Positions 26,502 to 35,442 of a stretch of DNA of 64,000 nucleotides are shown piece after piece. The notes under the pieces were generated by a model that made no database searches, had not been told where the DNA came from, and was given only the letters and a program-made list of their open reading frames with translations. Both the position numbers and the translations under genes were made by a program. Source of the DNA: Rhodobacter huangdaonensis (GTDB lineage Bacteria; Pseudomonadota; Alphaproteobacteria; Rhodobacterales; Rhodobacteraceae). Location: positions 1 through 64,000 of the forward strand of contig NZ_SAVA01000010.1 in NCBI RefSeq assembly GCF_004022465.1, read 5' to 3'. The first letter of the stretch is position 1. Each line of letters opens with the position of its first letter.

Positions 26502-27506
26502 TCAGTCCCTGTCACGCGGCTTGAAGATCTTCGCGCGGCCGACACGTTCGACCGTCTCGCGCCCGGCCTCGGTGCCGAAATGCGGCTTGTGCTTCAGGTC
26601 GGGCAGGCGGGCGCGGATCTCGGCGGTCAGCTCCTCGGGCAGCAGGCCGAGCGTCGCCTCGCTCACCATCAGGCTCTCGACCGGGATGCCCTCGGCATAG
26701 ATGATCTCGTGCCGGTCGAAGACCAGCGCGTAATAGTCGACATAGCCGCCCTCGCGCCGCCAGACATGCTCGCCATCGACGAGGTGCTTGGCCTGCACGA
26801 GGATTTCCGAGGTATCGCCGATCCGCCGCTCGCCGCGCCGGTAGAGGAAGATCCGGTGATGTGGCGAGACGATCAGGTCGCCCTCGTTGCCAAGCGTGCC
26901 GGCCGAGATCACCACGGGGGCGAGCGAACCGAGCGCGCGCAGCGTGGCGCGGGCGACAAGGCGCACCGGCTGCGGCCCGGAATCGCGGGTCAGCACCCGG
27001 TCGCCGGCCTGCAATGCCTCGATCGGCCGCTGCGCGCCGCCGGCCATGGTGATCATCGTGCCGGTGGTGAAGGCGACGCAGACGAGGTCGCTCAGCCGCG
27101 CCGAGCCGGGGTCGTCATGCGCCTCGAGCAGCGTGTAATCGGTGCGCGCCGCGATCGGCGACAGCGGCAGGGCATAAAGCGCGCCGCTCGCTTCGTTGCG
27201 CAGCAGCAAGATGTCGACGGTGTCGCCCTCGGGCGTCATCATCACATGGCGCGCGACGATGGTGATCGCATCGCCCGGGCGGTCGACCTCGGAGCCCGGG
27301 GCGATGCGCTGACAGCCCGCGCCGTTCTCCGCCTCGAGCAGCAGCCTGAGCGGCGTGGCGCCGCGCTCGAGCTGATAGACATCGCCCGCGATGCTGTGCG
27401 CCGGCACGTCGATCGCGTCGCCCTGGTTCGCCCCCGAGGTCACCCAGATCAGGTCCGCGTCGAAGACGTGGACGGTCTGGGGCGGCAGGGCCTGGGCTGC
27501 GGTCAT
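26502..27506 (-). CDS. Hint-domain protein
   Basis: 334 aa. The Hedgehog/intein (Hint) module starts at a Cys in CVAFTTGTMITMAGG, continues with PIEALQAGDRVLTRDSG and ends in IVSPHHRIFLY, YVDYYALVFDRHEIIYAEGIPVESL, the pattern of the Hint_2 group common in Rhodobacterales. A beta-rich N-terminal part (about 1-135) precedes it. No signal peptide; such proteins may be exported by type I systems. Start at 27506 is supported by GGGAG six bases upstream; a 62-codon upstream extension is not. Role unknown. Confidence 0.8.
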   Translation of the reverse strand: MTAAQALPPQTVHVFDADLIWVTSGANQGDAIDVPAHSIAGDVYQLERGATPLRLLLEAENGAGCQRIAPGSEVDRPGDAITIVARHVMMTPEGDTVDILLLRNEASGALYALPLSPIAARTDYTLLEAHDDPGSARLSDLVCVAFTTGTMITMAGGAQRPIEALQAGDRVLTRDSGPQPVRLVARATLRALGSLAPVVISAGTLGNEGDLIVSPHHRIFLYRRGERRIGDTSEILVQAKHLVDGEHVWRREGGYVDYYALVFDRHEIIYAEGIPVESLMVSEATLGLLPEELTAEIRARLPDLKHKPHFGTEAGRETVERVGRAKIFKPRDRD

Positions 27507-27669
27507 GGTTTGCTCCCTGTTCCGGGGCAGGCGCCCCGGCAAGGCCTGAGAAGACCTGTGCGACGGTAAAGCAACTGCAATGGCTTGCGTCAAGGGCGCG
27601 TGGCGCATTGCCTTTCCCCCCGTCTCCGGTGTTTCCTGCGCCGACCACGAACGGAAGACGGAGGGGACA

Positions 27670-28449
27670 ATGGATCTGGGGATCAGGGGCAAGCGCGCGA
27701 TCGTCTGCGCAGGCTCGAAGGGGCTCGGGCGCGGCTGCGCCGAGGCGCTCGCGGCGGCCGGGGTGGAGATCGTGCTGAACGCCCGCGGCGCCGAGGCGCT
27801 GACGGCGACGGCGAATGCGCTCGAGGCGCGCTATGGCGTGACCGTGGTGCCGGTCGCGGCCGACATCACCACGGCCGAGGGCCGGAGCGCGGTGCTGGCG
27901 GCCGCGGGCGCGGTCGACATTCTGGTGAACAATGCCGGCGGTCCGCCGCCCGGGCTCTGGAGCGAGTGGTCGCGCGAGGATTTCCTGCGCGCGATCGACG
28001 CCAACATGCTCAGCCCGATCGCGATGATGCAGGCCTGCCTGCCCGGGATGATGGAGCGCGGCTGGGGCCGGGTCGTCAACATCACCTCGGCCGCGGTGCG
28101 CGCACCGATCGCGCAGCTCGGGCTGTCGAATTCGGCGCGGGCGGGGCTGACCGGATTCGTCGCCGGCACCTCGCGCCAGGTTGCCCATGCCGGCGTCACG
28201 ATCAACAACCTGCTGCCCGGCATTCATGCCACTGACCGGATGATCGCGCTCGACAGCCGCGCCGCGGCCGAGCAGGGGATCACCCTCGAGGCGGCGGCGG
28301 CGCGGCGCGCGGCGGCGATCCCGGCAGGCCGCTTCGGCACCCCGGCCGAGTTCGGCGCCACCTGCGCCTTCCTGTGCTCGGTGCATGCGGGCTTCATCGT
28401 CGGGCAGAACATCCTGGCCGATGGCGGCGCGGCGAACCTGACGCTGTGA
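27670..28449 (+). CDS. SDR-family oxidoreductase with altered active site
   Basis: 259 aa, Rossmann-fold short-chain dehydrogenase of the 3-oxoacyl-ACP reductase-like type. The cofactor loop is GSKGLGRG (residues 14-21) and NNAGGPPPG is present. At the catalytic site the usual Tyr-x3-Lys is replaced by Ser-Asn-Ser-Ala-Arg, a variant I know from a subgroup of bacterial SDRs. It may be inactive as a classical dehydrogenase or use other residues. GAGGGG precedes the ATG. The next gene starts 61 bases downstream on the same strand. Confidence 0.85.
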   Translation: MDLGIRGKRAIVCAGSKGLGRGCAEALAAAGVEIVLNARGAEALTATANALEARYGVTVVPVAADITTAEGRSAVLAAAGAVDILVNNAGGPPPGLWSEWSREDFLRAIDANMLSPIAMMQACLPGMMERGWGRVVNITSAAVRAPIAQLGLSNSARAGLTGFVAGTSRQVAHAGVTINNLLPGIHATDRMIALDSRAAAEQGITLEAAAARRAAAIPAGRFGTPAEFGATCAFLCSVHAGFIVGQNILADGGAANLTL

Positions 28450-28483
28450 GCTTGCACGGGCGGGGCGGGGATGCTAGGGCAAA

Positions 28484-28505
28484 TCCCGAGTTTTTCACTC
28501 GGGAG
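28484..28505 (+). promoter_or_regulatory. Hairpin covering the ribosome-binding site of the ABC ATPase gene
   Basis: TCCCGAGT (28484-28491) and ACTCGGGA (28497-28504) form a perfect 8-bp stem with a 5-base T-rich loop. The right arm contains the GGGAG ribosome-binding site of the gene starting at 28511, so the fold would hide it. Confidence 0.5.
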
Positions 28506-28510
28506 ACGCA

Positions 28511-29599
<1,089 letters not shown>

Positions 29600-29615
29600 G
29601 GCGGAGAGGGCACAA

Positions 29616-29756
29616 GGGGGGGCGCTGCCCCCCGTCCTGCGGACTCCCCCCGGGATATTTGCGGCAATTGGAAGCAGCCGGGCGCCGGTCTTCCAATCGC
29701 GCCAAATATCCCGGGGGTGAATTTTGCCGTCAGGCAAAAGCGGGGGCAGCGCCCCC
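29616..29756. repeat. REP-like long intergenic inverted repeat, copy 2
   Basis: Same design as the copy at 26.3 kb: outer GGGGGCGCTGCCCCC-type arms (29616-29632 and 29742-29756), inner arms 29646-29674 and 29690-29717 with the CCCCGGGATATTT core and the CAATTGGAAG block, and the identical TTTTGCC-gtca-GGCAAAA hairpin. It lies between converging genes. Confidence 0.85.
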
Positions 29757-29764
29757 GGCTTGCG

Positions 29765-31033
29765 TCATTGCAGATAGGGCATCGGGTCGACGGAATCGTA
29801 GCCCTTGCGGACCTCGAAATGCACGAAGGCCGGTTCGCCCGCGCGGAGCTTCGCGATCGCCTGGCCGCGCTTCACCGTGTCGCCCTTCTTCACCGCGATG
29901 CCGTCGATATTGGCATAGACCGTCAGCAGCCCGTTCGCATGGCGCAGCACCAGGATCGGCACCTGTTCGGTGTCCTTGGTGATGGCCGCGACGGTGCCGG
30001 CCTCGGCGGCCCTGATCGGCGTGCCGGCAGTGGCCTTGATGTCGACGCCGTCGTTCTTGCCCTTCACATAGGGGCGGATGATCGAGCCCGCCACCGGCAT
30101 CTCAAGCTGCGAGGTCGCCGAGGCCGCGGTGCGGGTGGCGCCGAGGTTCGGCACGCCCGAGGTGTCGACCGGGGTCGAGGCCTTGACCGGGCTCTCGGCG
30201 GGCAGCGGCTTCGAGGCCGAGGGCGGCTCGGGCGTGGGCGAGGCGGCGCCGGGCGGCGTCACCGCCGCCGCGCCTGCGGTCTGCGTGCCGGTGGCGGCGA
30301 CCGGGATCAGCAGGTACTGCCCCTCGCGCACGCTCAGATCCGCCGGCAGGCCGTTCCATTCGGCGAGCGCCTTGGCCGAGACATTGTAATAGCGCGCGAT
30401 CGAATAGGCGGTCTCGCCGCGGGCGACCTTGTGGCGCACCGGCTCGGCCGAGGCGGGCTGCATTCCGGTCGCGGGTTTTGCCGGGGTCGGGGCGGCGCTT
30501 GCCGGTGCGGGTTTCGCGGTGGCCGCGGCGGTGCTGCCGTTTGCCGCGGCGCGGTCGATCGCCGAGGAGGCGAGCGAGGTGATGTCGATGCGCTCGGCAC
30601 CGGCGCCGGTGGCCGTGGCGGCGGGGGCTGCGGCGGTGGTCGCCGCGGTGGCGACCGGTTCGGCCACGCGGCGCGGCAGCGCCAGCACTTCGCCCCGGTT
30701 CAGCGGCGTGTTCGACGAGATCGCGTTGTGGCGGGCGAGCTCCTCCGCATTCACGCCGACGCGGGTCGCGACGGTGGCGACGGTATCGCCGCGGCGCGCC
30801 ACGGCGACCTGGAAGTTCGGATAGGAGATCACGCCGCGGCTGTCGGGCTCGGGGCGGGCGGCGGTGGCGCTGCGTGCGGCCGTGCTCGTGTCGAAGCCCA
30901 GTTTGCCGAAGCCGCGCAGGTCGGCGTCCATGTCGGAGCAGGCGGCAAGCGCCGCCAGCGCGCAGCCTGCCAGCAGCAGGCGCGGCGCCGCACGGCGCGG
31001 CAGGGAAAGGGTCTGGCGCAGGGGGGCGGTCAT
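29765..31033 (-). CDS. nlpD: NlpD-like lipoprotein: two LysM plus degenerate LytM/M23 domain
   Basis: 422-aa lipoprotein (lipobox LAAC near residue 31). LysM 1 (about 77-120, RRGDTVATVATRVGVN), Ala/Pro-rich linker, LysM 2 (about 205-250, VARGETAYSIARYYNVS), linker, C-terminal LytM/M23 domain (about 315-420). The zinc ligands are mostly replaced: NDGVDIKA where active enzymes have His, and YANID instead of YAH-D, as in the amidase activators NlpD/EnvC. It therefore probably activates peptidoglycan amidases during division rather than cutting itself. Position after surE-pcm supports the name. Start at 31033 has AGGA upstream. Confidence 0.85.
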   Translation of the reverse strand: MTAPLRQTLSLPRRAAPRLLLAGCALAALAACSDMDADLRGFGKLGFDTSTAARSATAARPEPDSRGVISYPNFQVAVARRGDTVATVATRVGVNAEELARHNAISSNTPLNRGEVLALPRRVAEPVATAATTAAAPAATATGAGAERIDITSLASSAIDRAAANGSTAAATAKPAPASAAPTPAKPATGMQPASAEPVRHKVARGETAYSIARYYNVSAKALAEWNGLPADLSVREGQYLLIPVAATGTQTAGAAAVTPPGAASPTPEPPSASKPLPAESPVKASTPVDTSGVPNLGATRTAASATSQLEMPVAGSIIRPYVKGKNDGVDIKATAGTPIRAAEAGTVAAITKDTEQVPILVLRHANGLLTVYANIDGIAVKKGDTVKRGQAIAKLRAGEPAFVHFEVRKGYDSVDPMPYLQ

Positions 31034-31083
31034 CGGCTCGGTCCTCGTCATCTTGGTGGCCCCTGTCGCCGGGGCCTTGGTCC

Positions 31084-31752
31084 TCAGTCGCTTGCCATGC
31101 CCTCGACAAGCGGCACGAAACGCACGGGGCGCAATTCCTCGTAATCGAAACCGGTCTCGAGGCGGCGCACGCGGATCAGGCTTTGAACCGTGTCCGACTG
31201 GCCGACCGGAAGCACCATGATACCGCCGATCTTCAGCTGGGACAACAGGGGGCCTGGCGGGTCCTCGGCCGCGGCGGTCACGAGGATGCGGTCGAAGGGC
31301 GCCTGGTCGGGCAGGCCGCGGGTGCCGTCGCCGGCGATCGCGACGATGTTCGGGATCGCCAGCGCCGCGAAGATCTCGGAGGCCTCGCGCACCAGCCGGC
31401 GGTAGCGGTCGACGGTGTAGACGCGGCGCGCAAGCGTGCTCAGCACCGCCGCCTGATAGCCCGAACCGGTGCCGATCTCGAGCACGGTATCACGCGGCCC
31501 GACGCCAAGCGCCTGGGTCATCAGCCCGACCACCGAGGGCTGCGAGATCGTCTGGCCGCAGGCAATGGGCAGCGGCATGTCCTCATAGGCGCGCTCGGCG
31601 AAGAGGCCGCGCACGAAAGGGCCGCGGTCGACCCGTTCCATCGCCGACAGCACCCGTGCATCCGTCACGCCCTTGGAGCGCAGCGCGAAGAGGAAGCGCA
31701 TCTTGCGCTCGGCGATCGGTTCGATGCCGTCCTCCTCGGGCGTGTCGGTCAT
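31084..31752 (-). CDS. pcm: Protein-L-isoaspartate O-methyltransferase
   Basis: Repairs isoaspartyl residues in damaged proteins using SAM. 222 aa with GQTISQPSVVGLMTQAL (substrate and SAM contact), VLEIGTGSGYQAAVLS (SAM motif I), DGTRGLPDQAPFDRILVTAAA and GGIMVLPVG. The start overlaps the surE stop by 4 bases, the classical surE-pcm pair. Confidence 0.95.
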   Translation of the reverse strand: MTDTPEEDGIEPIAERKMRFLFALRSKGVTDARVLSAMERVDRGPFVRGLFAERAYEDMPLPIACGQTISQPSVVGLMTQALGVGPRDTVLEIGTGSGYQAAVLSTLARRVYTVDRYRRLVREASEIFAALAIPNIVAIAGDGTRGLPDQAPFDRILVTAAAEDPPGPLLSQLKIGGIMVLPVGQSDTVQSLIRVRRLETGFDYEELRPVRFVPLVEGMASD

Positions 31753-32537
31753 GCGAGGCGGTCCTCCAGCTCGGCCAGCACGTCATGCGCGGTCAGATCG
31801 CAGCGCATCGGCGTGACCGAGATCCAGCCCTCGAGGTTGACCGCCGCATCGGTGCCGGGCGCGGTCGCGGTGTGCTGCGGGCCGCCCTTGACCCAGAGGA
31901 ACCGCCGCCCGGTCGGCGAATGATGCGGCTCGACCGAGAAGAAGCTGTCGGTGCGATAGCCCTGCGGCGCCACCTTCCAGCCCTTCACCGCGGCGGCTGG
32001 CATCGGCGGGAAGTTGATGCTGTAGAAGACGCGATAGGGGCCGTCGTCCCAGATCCCCTTCTGCCACAGCTGGCGCAGCAGCGCGGGCCCGTGCACGCGG
32101 GCGGCCTCGAACGGATCCATGCCGGGACCAAGGCACTGCGGCCCGAGGAACTGGCTCAGCGCGATTGCCGGCACGCCCTGCAGCGCCGCCTCCATCGCGC
32201 CGCCGAGCGTGCCGGAATAAAGCGCATTCTCGGCCGAGTTGTTGCCGCTGTTGACGCCCGAGAGCACCAGATCGGGCTTGCCGCCCTCGAAGACATCGTA
32301 AAGCCCCGCAAGCACGCAATCGGCCGGGCTGCCCTCGGCGGCATAGCGGCGCGGGCCGTGTTTCGCGATCATCATCGGCCGGGTGTAGCTGATGCAATGG
32401 CCGACGCCCGACTGCTCGAAGGCCGGGGCGACGGTCCAGACCTCGCCCTCGGGGCCTGCAAGTTCGGTCGCAAGGTCGAGCAGGACCTCGAGCCCCGGCG
32501 CGTGGATGCCGTCGTCATTGGTGATCAGAATGCGCAT
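31749..32537 (-). CDS. surE: 5'/3'-nucleotidase SurE
   Basis: Metal-dependent survival protein phosphatase acting on nucleoside monophosphates. 262 aa, starting MRILITNDDGIHAPGLEVL with the metal-binding Asp pair, then SGVNSGNNSAENALYSGT (Asn metal ligand) and YSINFPPMPA. The open frame extends 40 codons upstream but the conserved start is the ATG at 32537 with GGGGA before it. First gene of surE-pcm-nlpD. Confidence 0.95.
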   Translation of the reverse strand: MRILITNDDGIHAPGLEVLLDLATELAGPEGEVWTVAPAFEQSGVGHCISYTRPMMIAKHGPRRYAAEGSPADCVLAGLYDVFEGGKPDLVLSGVNSGNNSAENALYSGTLGGAMEAALQGVPAIALSQFLGPQCLGPGMDPFEAARVHGPALLRQLWQKGIWDDGPYRVFYSINFPPMPAAAVKGWKVAPQGYRTDSFFSVEPHHSPTGRRFLWVKGGPQHTATAPGTDAAVNLEGWISVTPMRCDLTAHDVLAELEDRLA

Positions 32538-32668
32538 GAAGTCCCCGTCCGGCTCGTGTTGCCCCTGCTTAGCCCGCAAGGCCCGGCGCGACAAGCGACG
32601 GGGCGCATGCGTCGGGATTTCCGGGAGATGTGTGGTCACAGGGCAGCGCTGCGGCACGGGCGGCGAGG

Positions 32669-32830
32669 GGGGCTCTGCCCCCCGCTGCGCTCCCCCCGAG
32701 GTATTTGTGCCAAGATGAAAGCAAAAGGGGCCGCTTGCGCAGCCCCGGCAGCCGATCCCGGCCCCTGCTTTCTTCTTGGCCGAAATACCTCGGGGGTGAG
32801 CGGCGACGCCGCGAGGGGGCAGCGCCCCCT
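32669..32830. repeat. REP-like long intergenic inverted repeat, copy 3
   Basis: Occupies most of the 306-base gap between surE and the next SDR gene. Arms 32692-32730 and 32762-32797 (CCCCCGAGGTATTT core, then GCCAAGA and GAAAGC) are nearly complementary, flanked by GGGGGGCTCTGCCCCCC (32667-32683) and a GGGGGCAGCGCCCCC element (32815-32829). Same architecture as copies 1 and 2 but with a diverged core. Confidence 0.75.
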
Positions 32831-32843
32831 TCGCCCGCCGGTC

Positions 32844-33503
32844 TTAAAGCTCGGCGAGGAGGCGTTTCGCCTCGTCGCGGATATCGGCAAGGGGGGCACG
32901 GTCTTCCGACGGGAAGAACCGCGCGCGCGTCGCCGTCGGCATCGGCCGCGGTTCGGCGATCACCACGCGCGGGCCGATCTTGACGTTTTCCGCCTGCCAG
33001 CTGCGGGCAAGCGCGATCTGCGCGGCCTTGGTCGCGCCATAGGCGCCGAAGAACTTCTGTCCGCCGCGCGGATCGTCGAAGAAAAGTGCCGTGCCCGCGC
33101 CCGCGCGCAGGAGCGGCTCGATCAGCGGGATCAGCGTCGCCGTCGCGGTGACGTTCGTGGCGACGGATTTCGCGAAATCCTTGGCGTCGATATGGCCCGC
33201 GGGCGCAAGCGGCGCGGCGTGGATCGCGGTGTGCGCCCAAAGCCCGATCCGGCCCCAGCGGCCTGCGATCGCATTCGCCAGATGCTCCATCTGTGCCGGG
33301 TCGGTGACGTCGAGCGGCGCGAGCGAGGCGGAGCCGCCCGCCGCCTGAATCCGGTCATCGAGCTCTTCGAGCCCGCCCACGGTGCGGGCGACGGCCATCA
33401 CGTGCCAGCCCCGGGCGGCAAGGGTTTCGGCAAGCGCCGCGCCAAGCCCGCGCGAGGCGCCGGTGACGAGGGCGATGTTCTTTTCGGTGGTCTCGGTGCT
33501 CAT
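32844..33503 (-). CDS. SDR-family oxidoreductase
   Basis: 219-aa classical short-chain dehydrogenase. Cofactor loop TGASRGLGAAL (about residues 14-24), then LDVTDPAQ and a catalytic YGATK (Tyr-x3-Lys). AAGGAG precedes the ATG at 33503. Substrate cannot be read from sequence; it stands alone apart from the DUF1284 gene 75 bases upstream on the same strand. Confidence 0.85.
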   Translation of the reverse strand: MSTETTEKNIALVTGASRGLGAALAETLAARGWHVMAVARTVGGLEELDDRIQAAGGSASLAPLDVTDPAQMEHLANAIAGRWGRIGLWAHTAIHAAPLAPAGHIDAKDFAKSVATNVTATATLIPLIEPLLRAGAGTALFFDDPRGGQKFFGAYGATKAAQIALARSWQAENVKIGPRVVIAEPRPMPTATRARFFPSEDRAPLADIRDEAKRLLAEL

Positions 33504-33578
33504 GGCGGCTCCTTGCCAGAGGGCGGGGCGGCGCGCAAGCGTTTCGCGCGGGCGCCCCTGCGGCATCCTGTTGCGGTC

Positions 33579-33998
33579 TCAGCTGCCCGATTGCAGCCGG
33601 GCGAGGGCGGCGCGGCACATGCCGTAGCGCAGCCACTGACATGGCGCGCAGATCTCGCTCAGCGTCTCGGCGGGCAGCGCCCGCATCCGCTCGAGCGCCT
33701 CGCCCCAGCTCAGCCGGTCGCCGGGCCTCAGGCCGAGCGCGCGGGCATGCGCGGCATCAAGCCGGTCGATCGTCGCCGCGCTGTCGCAGCCGTCGCCGCG
33801 CCGCGCCGGGCAGGGGGCGCAGATGTCGTCAGCCCCGGCCGTCACCTCGATCTCCACCCCGGACCCTGCCTCGGTGCGCAGCCGGCCGATGACGATCGCC
33901 GTCATGTTGGCGGTGAAGGCGTCGGAATAGCCTTTGCCCTCGAAACCGAGGGAGCACAGGAAATGATGCGGGCGGTAGCGCAGCGGGCGGTCGGTCAT
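33579..33998 (-). CDS. DUF1284 cysteine-rich protein
   Basis: 139-aa soluble protein. N-terminus RYRPHHFLCSLGFEGKGYSDAF is characteristic of DUF1284; two Cys clusters ICAPCPARRGDGCD (about 59-72) and ICAPCQWLRYGMC (about 115-127) suggest an iron-sulfur cluster or zinc site. Function not established. Follows citrate synthase at some distance on the same strand. Confidence 0.8.
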   Translation of the reverse strand: MTDRPLRYRPHHFLCSLGFEGKGYSDAFTANMTAIVIGRLRTEAGSGVEIEVTAGADDICAPCPARRGDGCDSAATIDRLDAAHARALGLRPGDRLSWGEALERMRALPAETLSEICAPCQWLRYGMCRAALARLQSGS

Positions 33999-34029
33999 CG
34001 CGGAGCGGGCTTTCGGGCGGATATGCGAA

Positions 34030-34051
34030 GGGCCGGGGAAATCCCCGGCCC
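34030..34051 (-). terminator. Probable terminator downstream of gltA
   Basis: Perfect stem GGGCCGGGGA / TCCCCGGCCC with a 2-base loop, 20 bases past the gltA stop (minus strand). There is only a short T-rich tail, so termination efficiency is uncertain. Confidence 0.6.
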
Positions 34052-34071
34052 TCGAGTGGCTCTGGCTGGCC

Positions 34072-35367
34072 TCAGCGCGCGTCGACGTCGACGTAGTCGC
34101 GGAAGGTCGCGCCGGTGTAGAGCTGCCGCGGGCGGCCGATCTTGCCGGTGGGGTCGCCGATCATTTCCTTCCACTGCGAGATCCAGCCGACGGTGCGCGA
34201 CAGCGCGAAGATCGGCGTGAACATCGAGGTCGGGAAGCCCATCGCCTCGAGGATGATGCCCGAGTAGAAGTCGACGTTCGGGTAGAGCTTCTTCGAAACG
34301 AAATACTCGTCATGCAGCGCGATGCGCTCGAGCTCCTTGGCGACCTGCAGCGTCGGGTTGTTGTGGATGCCGAGCAGTTCGAGCACCTCGTCGGCCGATT
34401 CCTTCATCACCTTCGCGCGCGGGTCGAAGTTCTTGTACACGCGGTGGCCGAAGCCCATCAGGCGGAACGGATCGTTCTTGTCCTTGGCGCGGGCGATGAA
34501 TTCCGGGATCCGATCCACGGTGCCGATCTGGCGCAGCATCTCGAGGCAGGCCTGGTTGGCGCCGCCATGCGCCGGGCCCCAGAGGCAGGCGATGCCGGCG
34601 GCGATGCAGGCAAACGGGTTCGCGCCCGAGGAGCCGGCCAGACGCACGGTCGAGGTCGAAGCGTTCTGCTCGTGGTCCGCATGCAGGGTGAAGATGCGGT
34701 CCATCGCCTTCGCCAGCGCCGGCTCGACGTGATAGGGCTCGGCCGGGACCGAGAAGCACATGTGCAGGAAGTTCTCGGCGTAGCTCAGCTCGTTGCGCGG
34801 ATAGACGAAGGGCTGGCCGATCGAGTACTTGTAGGCCCAGGCGGCGATCGTCGGCAGCTTCGCGATCAGCCGCATCGAGGCCACTTCGCGCTGCCACGGG
34901 TCATTGATGTCGAGGCTGTCGTGGTAGAAGGACGAGAGCGCGCCGACGACGCCGACCATGGTCGCCATCGGGTGGGCGTCACGACGGAAACCGCGGAAGA
35001 AATACTGGATCTGCTCGTGCAGCATGGTGTGCCGGGTGATCCGGTACTCGAAGTCCTCCATCTGCTGGCGGCTCGGCAGTTCGCCGTTCAGCAGCAGGTA
35101 GCAGACTTCGAGGTAGTGCGATTTCTCGGCCAGCTGGTCGATCGGGTAGCCGCGATAGAGAAGCTCGCCCTTGTCGCCGTCGATATAGGTGATCGCCGAC
35201 TCGCAGGCGGCGGTCGAGGTGAAACCGGGGTCGTAGGTGAAGACATCGGCCTGGCCATAGAGCTTGCGGATGTCGATCACATCCGGACCCACGGTGGGCG
35301 AGAGAACCGGCAGCTCGTAGGTTTTGCCGTCGAGCGTCAGTGTGGCAGTTCGTTTCGTGTCAGCCAT
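34072..35367 (-). CDS. gltA: Citrate synthase
   Basis: First enzyme of the citric-acid cycle. 431 aa, the hexameric proteobacterial type length. N-terminus MADTKRTATLTLDGKTYELP, FTYDPGFTSTAACESAITYIDGDKGELLYRGYPI, the catalytic His in WGPAHGGANQ, GFGHRVYKNFDPRA, and FALSRTVGWISQW near the C-terminus. AAGGGAAG precedes the ATG at 35367. Lies 75 bases after gltX on the same strand. Confidence 0.97.
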   Translation of the reverse strand: MADTKRTATLTLDGKTYELPVLSPTVGPDVIDIRKLYGQADVFTYDPGFTSTAACESAITYIDGDKGELLYRGYPIDQLAEKSHYLEVCYLLLNGELPSRQQMEDFEYRITRHTMLHEQIQYFFRGFRRDAHPMATMVGVVGALSSFYHDSLDINDPWQREVASMRLIAKLPTIAAWAYKYSIGQPFVYPRNELSYAENFLHMCFSVPAEPYHVEPALAKAMDRIFTLHADHEQNASTSTVRLAGSSGANPFACIAAGIACLWGPAHGGANQACLEMLRQIGTVDRIPEFIARAKDKNDPFRLMGFGHRVYKNFDPRAKVMKESADEVLELLGIHNNPTLQVAKELERIALHDEYFVSKKLYPNVDFYSGIILEAMGFPTSMFTPIFALSRTVGWISQWKEMIGDPTGKIGRPRQLYTGATFRDYVDVDAR

Positions 35368-35442
35368 GAGCTTCCCTTTCCTGTCGTCCGGCTGGGCGCG
35401 CCGGTCTGTTGGGTCCGGTTTCACCGGAGAGGCGGCCCGCCC

